A stretch of 64,000 bases of DNA, taken from assembly GCF_044335535.1 (NCBI RefSeq), contig NZ_JBIQVZ010000009.1, positions 62,001 through 126,000 on the forward strand. The letters are read 5' to 3'. This DNA comes from Mariniflexile sp044335535 (GTDB taxonomy: Bacteria; Bacteroidota; Bacteroidia; Flavobacteriales; Flavobacteriaceae). The notes under the pieces are model-generated. The model searched no databases, was not told the origin of the DNA, and saw only the letters and a list, made by a program, of their open reading frames with translations. The stretch's first letter is position 1. The number at the start of each line of letters is the position of its first letter. Made by a program: the position numbers and the translations under genes. Of this stretch, positions 36,527-45,896 are shown in pieces.

Positions 36527-37626
36527 TTAAGTTTTTAGACTTAAAAGCGTTAAATGATCGCTTTAGAGAAGAATTAAAAAACGAGTTTAATCATTTTTTA
36601 GATTCGGGTAGTTATATATTAGGAGAACAAGTTGGCTGTTTTGAAACAGAATTTGCTAATTATTGCGGTACCAAATTCTGTATTGGAGTAAGTTCTGGAC
36701 TAGATGCACTTCATTTAATATTTGAGGCCTATAAAACATTAGGTATTCTTGGTATTGATGATGAAGTCATTGTTCCTGCCAATACTTATATTGCAACGGT
36801 GTTGGCAATAAGCAATGCAGGTTTAAAACCAGTTTTAGTTGAACCAGACATAGAAACTTTTAATATAGATACAAAGGGAGTTTTAAAAGCAATTACCTCT
36901 AAAACAAAAGCTGTTTTAGGTGTCCATTTATATGGACGGTTATATAATGTTGAAGCATTGGAAGCAATTTGCAAAGCGCACAACTTACTGTTAATTGAAG
37001 ATGCAGCCCAAGCTCATGGGGCTATTAATGAAGATGGAAGAAAAGCAGGAAATGTTTCCCATGCGGCAGCCTTTAGTTTTTACCCAACTAAAAATTTAGG
37101 AGCCCTGGGAGATGCTGGGGCAGTTACGACCAATAATGAAGCTTTGGCTAATATTATTAATAAGTTGAGAAATTATGGCAGAAAATCATCATACGAGAAT
37201 GATATTAAAGGTTATAATTGTAGATTAGATGAATTGCAAGCGGCTTTTTTAAGAATTAAATTAAAATATTTAGACACAGATAATGATGTACGTAGAGAAA
37301 TTGCAAAATTATATTTAAAAAAAATAAATAATTCGGACATAGTTTTGCCTAAATATGAAGGTTTTCAACAACATGTTTTTCACCTTTTTGTTATTAGAAG
37401 TAAAAAAAGAGACGAACTTAAAAAGTATTTATTTGAAAATGGTATAGAAACATTAATTCATTACCCAATTCCAATATATAAACAGTTGGCGTATAATGAG
37501 TTTAAGGGTTATTATTTTCCAATTACAGAAAAGATACATGCAGAAGTTTTAAGTATACCTATAAATCCGGTTATTTTAGAAAGAGAAGTCAATATGGTTA
37601 TTAAGGTTTTAAACAGTTATAAATGA
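36523..37626 (+). CDS. DegT/DnrJ/EryC1 sugar aminotransferase (FdtB-like)
   Basis: A 367-residue PLP-dependent enzyme that aminates a nucleotide-linked keto sugar. PLP-binding residues are visible: VIVPANTYIATVLA, Asp160 in LLIEDAAQAHG, and the Schiff-base Lys190 in FYPTKNLGALGDAGA. The FdtA-like ketoisomerase at 40659 in the same cluster suggests a 3-keto substrate and a dTDP-3-amino-3,6-dideoxyhexose product such as Fuc3N or Qui3N. It overlaps both neighbours by 4 bp. Confidence 0.92.
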   Translation: MIKFLDLKALNDRFREELKNEFNHFLDSGSYILGEQVGCFETEFANYCGTKFCIGVSSGLDALHLIFEAYKTLGILGIDDEVIVPANTYIATVLAISNAGLKPVLVEPDIETFNIDTKGVLKAITSKTKAVLGVHLYGRLYNVEALEAICKAHNLLLIEDAAQAHGAINEDGRKAGNVSHAAAFSFYPTKNLGALGDAGAVTTNNEALANIINKLRNYGRKSSYENDIKGYNCRLDELQAAFLRIKLKYLDTDNDVRREIAKLYLKKINNSDIVLPKYEGFQQHVFHLFVIRSKKRDELKKYLFENGIETLIHYPIPIYKQLAYNEFKGYYFPITEKIHAEVLSIPINPVILEREVNMVIKVLNSYK

Positions 37627-38192
37627 TTTTATTAAGAAAAATAAAATATTATCTTTTTATTAAAACAAGAATATTTAAGTATAAATGGCTTTCAGATTTA
37701 AAACCAATGGGTTCTTCTCCAAAATTGATTTCTCCAGTTTTATTTAAAGGTAAGGGGGAAATTATTTTAGGGTATAATGTCCAATTTGGTTATGAGCAAT
37801 CTGCAAACTATTACACTCACTATGGTTATCTAGAAGCCAGATTAAAATCCTCTAAAATTCAAATAGGTAATAATGTAGTAATAAATAATAATTTTAATAT
37901 AGTAGCCTTAACTAGTATTGAAATACAAGATAATTGTACCATTGGAATCAATTTTTCTGTTCTTGACAGCGACTTTCATCATTTAGAACCGTACAAACGT
38001 AATGATAAAAACCCACCATCAAAACCCGTTAAAATTGGTAAGAATGTATTTATAGGAAATAACGTATCTATTTTAAAAGGCGTAACTCTAGGAAATAATG
38101 TTGTAATTGGTAATGGGAGTATTGTTGTGAAATCGGTTGCGGAAAATAGTGTTGTAGCAGGAAATCCTGCTAGAGTAATTAAAACATTATAA
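37623..38192 (+). CDS. Left-handed beta-helix (hexapeptide) acyltransferase
   Basis: A 189-residue protein with a short N-terminal extension and hexapeptide repeats in two runs (IQIGNNVVINNNFNIVA, and VKIGKNVFIGNNVSILKG onward), ending GNPARVIKTL, the common end of sugar O/N-acetyltransferases. The loop HHLEPYKRND may hold the catalytic His. With the upstream aminotransferase it could N-acetylate the 3-amino sugar (FdtC-like role, inference), or it could decorate the polymer. It overlaps the aminotransferase gene by 4 bp. Confidence 0.87.
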   Translation: MILLRKIKYYLFIKTRIFKYKWLSDLKPMGSSPKLISPVLFKGKGEIILGYNVQFGYEQSANYYTHYGYLEARLKSSKIQIGNNVVINNNFNIVALTSIEIQDNCTIGINFSVLDSDFHHLEPYKRNDKNPPSKPVKIGKNVFIGNNVSILKGVTLGNNVVIGNGSIVVKSVAENSVVAGNPARVIKTL

Positions 38193-39191
38193 ATGGATAT
38201 ACTCATAAAATCGTTTAACAGAGTATATTATTTAAACCGTTGCCTTTACAGCATATCGGTACATTTAAAGAACTTTAGTGGTAGTATTTACGTATTAGAC
38301 GATGGCACACCTAAAATTTATTTGGATAGAATACAATCTAAGTATCCTAAAATAATTATCTTAAAATCCGATGATTATGAGTTGAAATCAAAATTAATAG
38401 AAACTCAAAATTATCAATTACCTAACACTATTCCATCTAATCTTTGGTACAAAAGCGCTGTAAATATATCAGACTATTTTATTGTTTTAGAAGATGATAT
38501 GTGGTTTACAAAAGCTATAGATGTGGCAAATTTGCTTACCATATGTAAAAAAGAAAATATTGCTTTGTTGAAATTATTTTGGGTGGGAAACAAGAACGTA
38601 ATTGGAGATGTCACGGTTAAAACCTTGAGTGATGTTATTTTGTATAAACCAGTTATTCAATTTAATAACCCAACGGTTTTTAAATACATTTATGCAAAGC
38701 ATAATAGATTATGGCGAAAATTATTGGGAGTTTTAAATTTGTATTCAAGCAACAAAGAGGTGCGTTATTATACCATTTATTCTGTGGCAGGAGCAATTTT
38801 TAAAAAGGATTATTATTTAAGTATTTGGAAAAACTCAAAAACTTTGGTAAATGAAAAGCAACAATTAACTAATGCCATAAAATATCGAAATGAAAACAAA
38901 CCCAATTTTGGAAGGATAGAAACAGAGGTGTTAAAAACGGGCTTTATGTCGTCTGCGTTTTTAAAATATAAATATTCAGAATTTTCAATTTTCAATTTCA
39001 ATTTTACAATTAATGAGCATTGGTTAAAAAACGACTTATTGTTTTGTGATAACCTTGAACTTGATTTAGATAAAAATGAACTAATAAAAATCTTAAAGCT
39101 ATATAACAAAACCAATCGTTACATTAACGAATGGCAAAATTGGGTTGATAAATTTAAGGAAGAGTACCAAAAAATAGGTTGCAATATATAA
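38193..39191 (+). CDS. Glycosyltransferase, GT2-like (GT-A fold)
   Basis: A 332-residue protein starting right after the preceding stop. MDILIKSFNRVYYLNRCLYSI and YVLDDGTPK resemble the nucleotide-sugar site of GT-A enzymes, and VLEDDMWF supplies a DxD-like metal motif. The remaining sequence is lysine- and tyrosine-rich and not assignable to a known family by eye. It presumably adds one sugar of the repeat unit. Donor and acceptor unknown. Confidence 0.7.
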   Translation: MDILIKSFNRVYYLNRCLYSISVHLKNFSGSIYVLDDGTPKIYLDRIQSKYPKIIILKSDDYELKSKLIETQNYQLPNTIPSNLWYKSAVNISDYFIVLEDDMWFTKAIDVANLLTICKKENIALLKLFWVGNKNVIGDVTVKTLSDVILYKPVIQFNNPTVFKYIYAKHNRLWRKLLGVLNLYSSNKEVRYYTIYSVAGAIFKKDYYLSIWKNSKTLVNEKQQLTNAIKYRNENKPNFGRIETEVLKTGFMSSAFLKYKYSEFSIFNFNFTINEHWLKNDLLFCDNLELDLDKNELIKILKLYNKTNRYINEWQNWVDKFKEEYQKIGCNI

Positions 39192-40637
39192 ATGAGACAA
39201 AATAGTTTTCATAAAATAATATTTAAGAACACTGGGCTGTTTGGTATTGCCCAATTGATTAAAATTTTAATGAGACTATTCAGTAATAAAATAGCAGCGC
39301 TTTTTTTAGGTCCAGTTGGAATTGGAATTATTGGATTGCTGGAAAATGTAATTGGTGTAATTCAAGGATTTACAAATTTTGGCATAGCTGACAGTAGTGT
39401 GCGTGAAATAGCTATTGCAGACCAACAATTAGATGGGTTAAAATCTAAACGACTCATAAAAATTGTTTATAAATGGGCAATTGCAACGGGTGTTTTAGGT
39501 TTGACAGTAGCTATAGTTTTTTCAAGACAAATTCATCAAACAGTTTTTGGAAATAATATAGCGTATATATGGGTTGTTTTACTTGCTACGCATTTTTTAT
39601 TCACGTCATTATCAAGTATTAGAATAGCTGTATTACAAGCAAAAAAAAGTATAAATTTAATTGTTAAATATAACATTTGTTCGACTATTATATCGTCTTT
39701 AATAACAGTTGTTGGATATTATCTTTATGGAATTAATGCCATTATTCCTGTAATGATAATTTCGAGTTTCGGAGCTTTTTTATTAAGCCTTTATTTTACT
39801 AAACATATAAAAACAGTACCGTATCACATGACATTAAAATTAGTCTATGACGAAGGATTGCCCATAGCAAAATTGGGGTTATTGCTATCTGTTTGTGCTA
39901 TTTTTGGACAGCTTTGTTTTTATATTATTAAATGGTATTTAAAAGAATATTATTCCTATGAAATTTTGGGGGTGTATCAAGTGAGTAACACAATACTGGT
40001 TGGCTATTTAGGGTTGGTTTTTGCAGCTATGTCAAACGATTATTACCCAAGATTGTGTAATTATGAAAATGACATAGAGAACTTTAACAATCTAGTTAAC
40101 GATCAAACAGAACTTGCCTTATTACTGGTGGTTCCAGCAGTTTTGATTTTGTACTTGATAGCTCCTTTTTTGGTAACTTTACTGTATTCGGCAGAATTTT
40201 TAAGCGTGCTTAATATTTTAAAAATCGGATTGGTCGCAATTATTTTTAAAGCAATAGTTTGGCCCATTGGATTTATACCTTTAGTTAAAGGTAATAAATT
40301 GCTTTTTTTTAAACAGAACGTTTTGGGTGATGGAGTTAACCTAGTGGCTTCAGTATTTTTTTTCTATTATTTCAATTTAGTTGGCTTAGGCCTCGCAATG
40401 GTTTTGATGTTTGTTGTTTCAGGATTCTATAATTATTATGTGGTTCGAAAGTATTATAATTTTAAATTCAGAAGGGCAACTTTAAAAACAATGGGATTTG
40501 CAATGCTCTTGGCTATTGTAGCAGTTACAATAGCATTAACAAATGAGTTTGAAAATTTTAATATTTATATTTTAATGATTACTTTGACAAGCGTAATTAA
40601 TTCTTTATTTCGGTTAAAAAATAAGCTTCAATTTTAA
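39192..40637 (+). CDS. Wzx-type polysaccharide flippase (second)
   Basis: A 481-residue protein with 12-14 predicted membrane helices. KIIFKNTGLFGIAQLIKILMRLFSNKIAALFLGPVGIGIIGLLENV is the typical start of O-antigen translocases. It belongs to the same superfamily as the gene at 34180 but is clearly a different lineage. It begins directly after the previous stop codon within the operon. Two flippases in one cluster are uncommon and may reflect a merger of two gene sets. Confidence 0.88.
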   Translation: MRQNSFHKIIFKNTGLFGIAQLIKILMRLFSNKIAALFLGPVGIGIIGLLENVIGVIQGFTNFGIADSSVREIAIADQQLDGLKSKRLIKIVYKWAIATGVLGLTVAIVFSRQIHQTVFGNNIAYIWVVLLATHFLFTSLSSIRIAVLQAKKSINLIVKYNICSTIISSLITVVGYYLYGINAIIPVMIISSFGAFLLSLYFTKHIKTVPYHMTLKLVYDEGLPIAKLGLLLSVCAIFGQLCFYIIKWYLKEYYSYEILGVYQVSNTILVGYLGLVFAAMSNDYYPRLCNYENDIENFNNLVNDQTELALLLVVPAVLILYLIAPFLVTLLYSAEFLSVLNILKIGLVAIIFKAIVWPIGFIPLVKGNKLLFFKQNVLGDGVNLVASVFFFYYFNLVGLGLAMVLMFVVSGFYNYYVVRKYYNFKFRRATLKTMGFAMLLAIVAVTIALTNEFENFNIYILMITLTSVINSLFRLKNKLQF

Positions 40638-40658
40638 GTTTTACTAAAGGTTCTAAAT

Positions 40659-41057
40659 TTGTACAAAAATAGCATAAAAATTATAGAAATACCAAAGATT
40701 AAAGACGCTCGCGGTAATTTATCGGTGTTAGAAAAAGGCATCCTGCCATTTGCCTTTAAACGTGTGTATTATTTATACGATGTGCCAAGTGGTACGTACA
40801 GAGGTGGTCATGCGCATAAAGAGCAGCAAGAATTTTTAATTGCAGTCAGCGGTAGTTTTAATGTTTTATTGGAAGATATAACTGGAAACAAAACAAAAAT
40901 TACCTTAAATAAACCTAATCAAGGATTGCTTATATCTAGTATGATATGGAGAGAACTTGAAGATTTTTCATCAGGAGCCATTTGCTTAGTTGTAGCATCC
41001 GATGTTTATAAGGAAGAAGATTATATACGCGATTTTGAGGAATTTAAATCATTTTAA
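40659..41057 (+). CDS. fdtA: Sugar 3,4-ketoisomerase, FdtA/WxcM-like cupin
   Basis: A 132-residue cupin with a TTG start (no suitable ATG; MYKNSIKIIEIPKIKDARGNLSVLE is the normal family beginning). GTYRGGHAHKEQQEFLIAVSG carries the catalytic His pair of FdtA-type ketoisomerases, which convert dTDP-4-keto-6-deoxyglucose to the 3-keto isomer. With the DegT aminotransferase it completes a dTDP-3-amino-3,6-dideoxyhexose route. The rmlA/rmlB genes that supply the substrate are not in the window. Its 3' end overlaps the convergent glycosyltransferase gene by 9 bp. Confidence 0.88.
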   Translation: MYKNSIKIIEIPKIKDARGNLSVLEKGILPFAFKRVYYLYDVPSGTYRGGHAHKEQQEFLIAVSGSFNVLLEDITGNKTKITLNKPNQGLLISSMIWRELEDFSSGAICLVVASDVYKEEDYIRDFEEFKSF

Positions 41058-41996
41058 AAATTTATGCTTTAGCAATAGAGCTTGTTTTTTGAAAAAGTTA
41101 TTTTGGCTTGCTAAATAGTAAATGTAATCTTTTAAGTTTTTTGTTTCAACATTGTTAAAAGCCAATTTTCCTGTTTCTTTTTTTTCAAAATAGGCAGCGT
41201 AATACAAAAGTTGTTTATAATGATTATTGTAAAAAATGCTTGATAGTGCTTCGTGGTAATTGTATTTTTTTTCAAAATACTCAAATAACATTTTCATTTG
41301 GTTCAATAAAAATGTTTGTTTTTCAAAATTTTTTTGATGTGAAATTGAAGACTCATGAACACGGTAAACATGTAACGATTTTTCAATAATTTCAAAATTA
41401 GTGCTCATAGCCAAATCTACCAAAATAGGATAATCTTCAATAGTTATTCCCATGCTGATATAGGTGTCAAAGTCAACATATTTATATAAATGGTTTTTGT
41501 TAAAGCATATTCCAATAGGGGTTACTTTCCCTAATAACAGGTTGTTTTTATAATCATTCTTAGGGACGTTAATTAAGTGTTTGTTGTTGAAAGGTTCAGT
41601 TTTGTTTTTTCCTTCAAAAAGCAAATCAAAACCAGAATCAACAAATCCGAGGCTGTCATCTGTTTTTAAAGTATCAACCATTGTTTGTAAAGCATTCGTG
41701 CCTTTTAATAGATCGTCTCCAGCAATATCAAAAACGTATTTTCCCTGGCATCTATCGAGGGTTGCTTTAAAATTTTTTAAAATTCCTAATTGGGTGTTGT
41801 TCTTTAATATATTAAATAGGTCGGGATATTGTTCTTTATAAGCGTAAATAATGTTTAATGTATTGTCACTGGAACAGTCATCTCCAATAACAATCTCAAA
41901 TTTAAAATCTACTTTCTGTCTTAATATAGATTCTAAAGTTTCTTTAATATGTTTTTCGTTGTTATAAGTAATGAGGTGAACCGATAATTCTATCAT
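41049..41996 (-). CDS. Family 2 glycosyltransferase
   Basis: A 315-residue GT2 enzyme on the opposite strand to the rest of the cluster. The nucleotide-sugar site is seen in VHLITYNNEKHIKETLESILRQ and FEIVIGDDCSSDNT, and the DxD-like metal motif in FDIAGDDLLKG. It probably acts in assembly of the repeat unit. Linkage is not predictable. It faces the fdtA-like gene and overlaps its 3' end. The 308-bp region upstream holds a MITE-like element. Confidence 0.9.
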   Translation of the reverse strand: MIELSVHLITYNNEKHIKETLESILRQKVDFKFEIVIGDDCSSDNTLNIIYAYKEQYPDLFNILKNNTQLGILKNFKATLDRCQGKYVFDIAGDDLLKGTNALQTMVDTLKTDDSLGFVDSGFDLLFEGKNKTEPFNNKHLINVPKNDYKNNLLLGKVTPIGICFNKNHLYKYVDFDTYISMGITIEDYPILVDLAMSTNFEIIEKSLHVYRVHESSISHQKNFEKQTFLLNQMKMLFEYFEKKYNYHEALSSIFYNNHYKQLLYYAAYFEKKETGKLAFNNVETKNLKDYIYYLASQNNFFKKQALLLKHKFLK

Positions 41997-42038
41997 AAAT
42001 AAAATTTGAGCGTTAAGATCTGTCTGTTTTTTTAATAG

Positions 42039-42196
42039 AACTCATTTAAAGTTTTTGAAATTAAGCGAAAATTAGGGGATTTTAGTTCTGTTGAAGGCTT
42101 TTTTGAGTTGCATAGCAGCGCTACGGAAGGAAGAAAAGGCAAAAACGGAGCTGAAATCAGCAGTTTTTTAGCAAATTGAAAAACTTTAAATGAGTT
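42039..42196. mobile_element. MITE-like element, AACTCATTTAAAG termini
   Basis: A 158-bp non-coding element whose ends are perfect 18-bp inverted repeats AACTCATTTAAAGTTTTT (42039-42056) and AAAAACTTTAAATGAGTT (42179-42196). It sits between the divergent glycosyltransferase genes at 41049 and 42305. A reverse-strand frame across it (42032-42292) is a by-product. No second copy occurs in this window. Confidence 0.72.
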
Positions 42197-42304
42197 CATA
42201 AATTGGAATTTAATATAAATAGAAAGAAGATAAAAAAATAAACGTTTATTTTTGATAAAAATTATTGTGGCGACCATATGTTTATATAGCAATTGAATGT
42301 TAAT

Positions 42305-43396
42305 ATGAATAAAAAGAAGATACTGATAGTAGCAAAAAGTTTAAGTGAAGGAGGCGCAGAGCGTGCTGCCGCAGTTTTGTCTTTAATGCTTAAAAACTAT
42401 GATTTTGATGTTTCTATTATTATTTTAGACAATAAGGTGAGTTATGATTTTAATGGATCGTGTATTGTTCTTAACAAACAAGGTTTAAAAAAAAACTTTA
42501 AAACAAGAATCGACTTTTTTATAAACTTTAGGAATCATGTAAAAAATAACCATTACGATTATGTCATAGACTTTAGAACAAGAAATTTTTTTATAAGAGA
42601 ATTGTTAATACTTACGTTCATATATAAAAATATAAAAAGCAAAATTTTCACAATACATCTGCCAAAGCTATCTATATACATTCCTAAACCATATTTTCTA
42701 TTTAAAAAAACATATTCAAGAGCATTAAAAATTGTTGTGGTTTCCAATGAAATCCAGCAACTTTTAAAAGAAAAGTTATCGTTAAATAACACAACGTTAA
42801 TTTATAATGCCATAGATATAAATAAAATAATGAAGCTAAAAAGTGAGGCTATTATCGAGAAAGGTAAATTTGTTTTGGTAGTTGGAAGAATGAACGATGG
42901 CATTAAGCAAATAGATAGGTTAATAGATATCTATTCTGAAACTAATTTAAAGCAAAACAATATTAAATTGTTTGTTATGGGAAATGGTGATTTAACAAAT
43001 AGTATTAAAACCAGCGTTCAGGAAAGAGGATTAAGCAATGATGTACATTTTTTGTCATTTCAAGAAAACCCTTATAAATATATGAGTAAAGCCAAGTTTT
43101 TGGTTTTATGCAGTAAAATTGAAGGATTTCCGTATGTGATATTAGAGTCTTTGGCCTGTGCCACACCGGTTATATCGTTTGATTGTAGAACGGGCCCTAG
43201 GGAAGTCATTGTAAATGAATTTAATGGATTGTTAGTAGAAGACCAAAATTTTGTAGCACTCACTAAAGCCATAAATAAATTTATAACAAATCCAGAACTA
43301 TACGATTTTTGTAAAAATAATACATTAAAAAGTGTTGAAAAATATGATACAAAAATAATAGCCAAAGATTGGATTCGTGTTTTAGAGACTGTTTAA
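42305..43396 (+). CDS. GT4-family glycosyltransferase (paralogue 1)
   Basis: A 363-residue protein; the ATG at 42305 is preferred over an in-frame TTG at 42293. The N-terminus MNKKKILIVAKSLSEGGAERAA is the acceptor-side GT-B start, and the C-terminal half has VVGRMNDGIKQIDRLI and the E-x7-E motif in KIEGFPYVILESLACATPVIS. It is a retaining glycosyltransferase acting on the polysaccharide repeat unit. It is closely similar in layout to the gene at 43790 and the two are separated only by a MITE-bearing gap, so they look like a tandem duplication. Confidence 0.91.
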   Translation: MNKKKILIVAKSLSEGGAERAAAVLSLMLKNYDFDVSIIILDNKVSYDFNGSCIVLNKQGLKKNFKTRIDFFINFRNHVKNNHYDYVIDFRTRNFFIRELLILTFIYKNIKSKIFTIHLPKLSIYIPKPYFLFKKTYSRALKIVVVSNEIQQLLKEKLSLNNTTLIYNAIDINKIMKLKSEAIIEKGKFVLVVGRMNDGIKQIDRLIDIYSETNLKQNNIKLFVMGNGDLTNSIKTSVQERGLSNDVHFLSFQENPYKYMSKAKFLVLCSKIEGFPYVILESLACATPVISFDCRTGPREVIVNEFNGLLVEDQNFVALTKAINKFITNPELYDFCKNNTLKSVEKYDTKIIAKDWIRVLETV

Positions 43397-43468
43397 ACTT
43401 TGTTTCATGAATGTTTATAGGGTATTTTTTTGTCAGGCGAAAGTGTTTTGAGATTCATAGCCATAGTT

Positions 43469-43625
43469 CAATGTCATTAAGTTAAGCATGATTATTCTAA
43501 ATTGTCACATTGAGCCTTTCGTCTTCGCTCAAGATAAACTAAAGTCGAAATGCTTAACAGAAAAGGGATTGAAAAGGGTTTCGACTGCGCTCAACCTGAC
43601 ACCTTCCCTTAACTCAATGACATTG
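43469..43625. mobile_element. MITE copy 2 (CAATGTCATTAAG family)
   Basis: A 157-bp element in the 393-bp gap between the two GT4 paralogues. Ends are CAATGTCATTAAGTTAAG and CTTAACTCAATGACATTG (one mismatch between arms). It is inverted relative to copy 1: the GGTTTCGACTGCGCTCAACC block is near the right end here. No other feature is visible in the gap. Confidence 0.85.
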
Positions 43626-43789
43626 GGCCATATATGGACCGAAAAATAGCTGAAGTATGGTGGAAAAAGGCACATAAAAGAGACAAAGGATAAAACTTAA
43701 ACAGTCTCTTAGAATTAGCGGATTAATTTTAATTGGTTTAAAAACAAAATTACTTTATATATTTCTATACTTTTTGTGATATTTGAATA

Positions 43790-44881
43790 ATGAAATCCAA
43801 GAAAATTGCTATTATTACGCCTTCAGCAGGAAACGGAGGTGCAGAAAAAGCTTCAACGCTACTTTCCTTAATGCTTGAAAAACTAAACTTTGAAGTTCAC
43901 TTTATAGCAGCGTATCCAATTAAAGATTTTAATGTTGGAGGTGAATTTTATAGCCTCAACATATCAAAGTCTTCATCTTTCAATGTATTTCAACAGTTTA
44001 TTGGCTTTATAAAACTAAGAAAATATTTAAGAGAGCATGATTTCGATTTTATTATAGACTTTAGGTCAAGACGAAGATTTCTAGTCGAATATGTTTTTTC
44101 ATATCTTGTTGTTCCCAAATTCGAGAAAATGATTTATACATTTCATTTACCTTTAATGTCTAAATACATACCAAAACCATGGTGCTTATTTAGGGGTATT
44201 TACAATAGTTCAAAAAAAAATGTTTGTGTATCACAAGGCATTATGCAAAAGGCCAATAAAATAGGTTTAAATAATACTCAGGTAATTTTAAACCCAATAG
44301 ACTTTAATTTTATAGATAGCCAAATTAACTCTGATGAAATTTACGATTTTGAATTTATTATTGGAGTTGGCAGAATGGATGATAACATTAAACAGTTCGA
44401 TCATTTAATGGAAGCCTATTCTAATTCTGTTCTTCCAGAAAAAAATATCCATTTATTAATTTTAGGAAAAGGTAAGTACGAATCAACGCTTAATGATGTT
44501 AAAAATGGTCTTTTGCATTGTGATAAAATACACTTTGTTGGGTTTCAGGAAAACCCGTATAAGTACATGAATCAGGCATTGTTTTTTGTTTTGTCAAGTA
44601 AGTTTGAAGGATTTCCGTTGGTGGTTTTAGAAGCTTTAGCATGCGGAACTCCTGTAATTTCTTATGATTGTCCAACAGGACCAAACGAGATAATTAAAAA
44701 CAGAGAAAATGGATTATTGGTAACGCCTCAAGACAAAGAAAAATTAACAGATGCAATTAACCTGTTTGTAGAAAATCAATCGTTATATAAACATTGTAAA
44801 AATAACAGTAAAAAATCGGTAGAATATTTATCGATGGATAACATTGGGAAACAATGGCAATCCTTAATTGAAAGTGACTAA
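43790..44881 (+). CDS. GT4-family glycosyltransferase (paralogue 2)
   Basis: A 363-residue GT-B enzyme: KIAIITPSAGNGGAEKAS at the start, GVGRMDDNIKQFDHLMEAY, and SKFEGFPLVVLEALACGTPVISYDCPTGP in the donor-binding half. It shares many positions with paralogue 1, including FIIDFRSRR versus YVIDFRTRN, IPKPWCLF versus IPKPYFLF, and HFVGFQENPYKYM versus HFLSFQENPYKYM. The duplication was followed by clear divergence, so the two probably add different sugars. It is the last gene of the polysaccharide cluster and faces ftsE. Confidence 0.91.
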   Translation: MKSKKIAIITPSAGNGGAEKASTLLSLMLEKLNFEVHFIAAYPIKDFNVGGEFYSLNISKSSSFNVFQQFIGFIKLRKYLREHDFDFIIDFRSRRRFLVEYVFSYLVVPKFEKMIYTFHLPLMSKYIPKPWCLFRGIYNSSKKNVCVSQGIMQKANKIGLNNTQVILNPIDFNFIDSQINSDEIYDFEFIIGVGRMDDNIKQFDHLMEAYSNSVLPEKNIHLLILGKGKYESTLNDVKNGLLHCDKIHFVGFQENPYKYMNQALFFVLSSKFEGFPLVVLEALACGTPVISYDCPTGPNEIIKNRENGLLVTPQDKEKLTDAINLFVENQSLYKHCKNNSKKSVEYLSMDNIGKQWQSLIESD

Positions 44882-44885
44882 GCGT

Positions 44886-45569
44886 TTACCCCTTTCTCTG
44901 CACCACTTCAAAAACCTGACTTTCTTCACACTTGAGCGTTTTACTAGGATATTTTAAAAGCAAAGCATAATCGTGGGTCGCCATTAAAATAGTATTGCCA
45001 TTTTTATTGATTTCCTGTAAAACCTCCATAACTTCTATGCTGGTTTGTGGGTCTAGGTTTCCGGTAGGTTCATCGGCAAGGATAAGTTCGGGGTTATTAA
45101 GTAAGGCTCTGGCGATAGCGACACGTTGTTGCTCGCCACCCGAAAGCTCGTGCGGATATTTAAAGCCTTTGGTTTTCATGTCTACTTTACTTAAAACTTC
45201 TTCTACGCGTTTATTCATTTCGTTTTTGTCCTTCCAACCGGTTGCTCTTAAAACAAATAGTAAATTTTCGTTTATAGTGCTGTCCGATAGTAATTTGAAA
45301 TCTTGAAAAACAACGCCCAATTTACGTCTTAAGTAAGGAATATCATTTTCTTTCAACGTTTTTAAATCAAAATCCACAATATGTCCTTCGCCTTCGGTTA
45401 AAGGTAAATCACCGTAAAGTGTTTTCATAAAACTACTTTTTCCGGTACCCGTTTTTCCAATTAAATATACGAATTCACCTTTGTTAATTTCAACATTCAC
45501 CTTAGAAAGCACCAAGCTATCACCTTGATATATAGATACATTTTTTAATTGTAGAATAGGATTTGACAT
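44886..45569 (-). CDS. ftsE: FtsE-like ABC transporter ATPase
   Basis: A 227-residue ATPase with Walker A GKTGTGKSS, signature LSGGEQQRVA, Walker B LILADEP and switch His in ATHD. NVSIYQGDSLVLSKVNVEINKGEFVYLIGKTG and VVFQDFKLL are typical of FtsE, which with FtsX couples cell-wall hydrolase activation to division. The ftsX partner is not next to it. The permease at 58063 is of the LolE type. It converges on the last glycosyltransferase with a 4-bp gap. Confidence 0.9.
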   Translation of the reverse strand: MSNPILQLKNVSIYQGDSLVLSKVNVEINKGEFVYLIGKTGTGKSSFMKTLYGDLPLTEGEGHIVDFDLKTLKENDIPYLRRKLGVVFQDFKLLSDSTINENLLFVLRATGWKDKNEMNKRVEEVLSKVDMKTKGFKYPHELSGGEQQRVAIARALLNNPELILADEPTGNLDPQTSIEVMEVLQEINKNGNTILMATHDYALLLKYPSKTLKCEESQVFEVVQRKG

Positions 45570-45603
45570 ATGTAAAGTATATTTTGTGATGTAAAAGTAT
45601 TAT

Positions 45604-45850
45604 ATAAAAGTTGAAAGTTGAAAGTTAAAAGTAAAAAGTTTCAAAGTTTCAAAGTTACAGAGATTTAAAGATGCAGAGTTGCTGAGTTGTTATGGCTCAA
45701 AAAGAAATCTGTTACTTCAGCATCTGTGTTTGGATTAAATTCCACTGCAACTACACTGACTGAACACTGAACACTGCAAACTGATTACTGCTAACTGAAA
45801 ACTGCAATGTCTCCTTCTTCGGTCTTCGGTCATTGGCCTTCCTCCTTTCA
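45604..45850. repeat. Degenerate word arrays between ftsE and the TPR gene
   Basis: Three arrays are juxtaposed: AAAGTTGAAAGTT/TTTCAAAGTTTCAAAG (about 45604-45660), CTGAACACTGAACACTGCAAACTG-like units (about 45752-45812), and TCTTCGGTCTTCGGTC (about 45815-45840). Units are short, imperfect and permuted. They contain no coding pattern. Confidence 0.7.
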
Positions 45851-45896
45851 TTTTTTTCAACTTTTAATAAGTCGGTTTATAATTATAGCACGATTG

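Noticed and set aside
42032..42292. An 86-codon reverse frame upstream of GT4 paralogue 1
   Set aside because: It lies mostly inside the MITE-like element with AACTCATTTAAAG ends.
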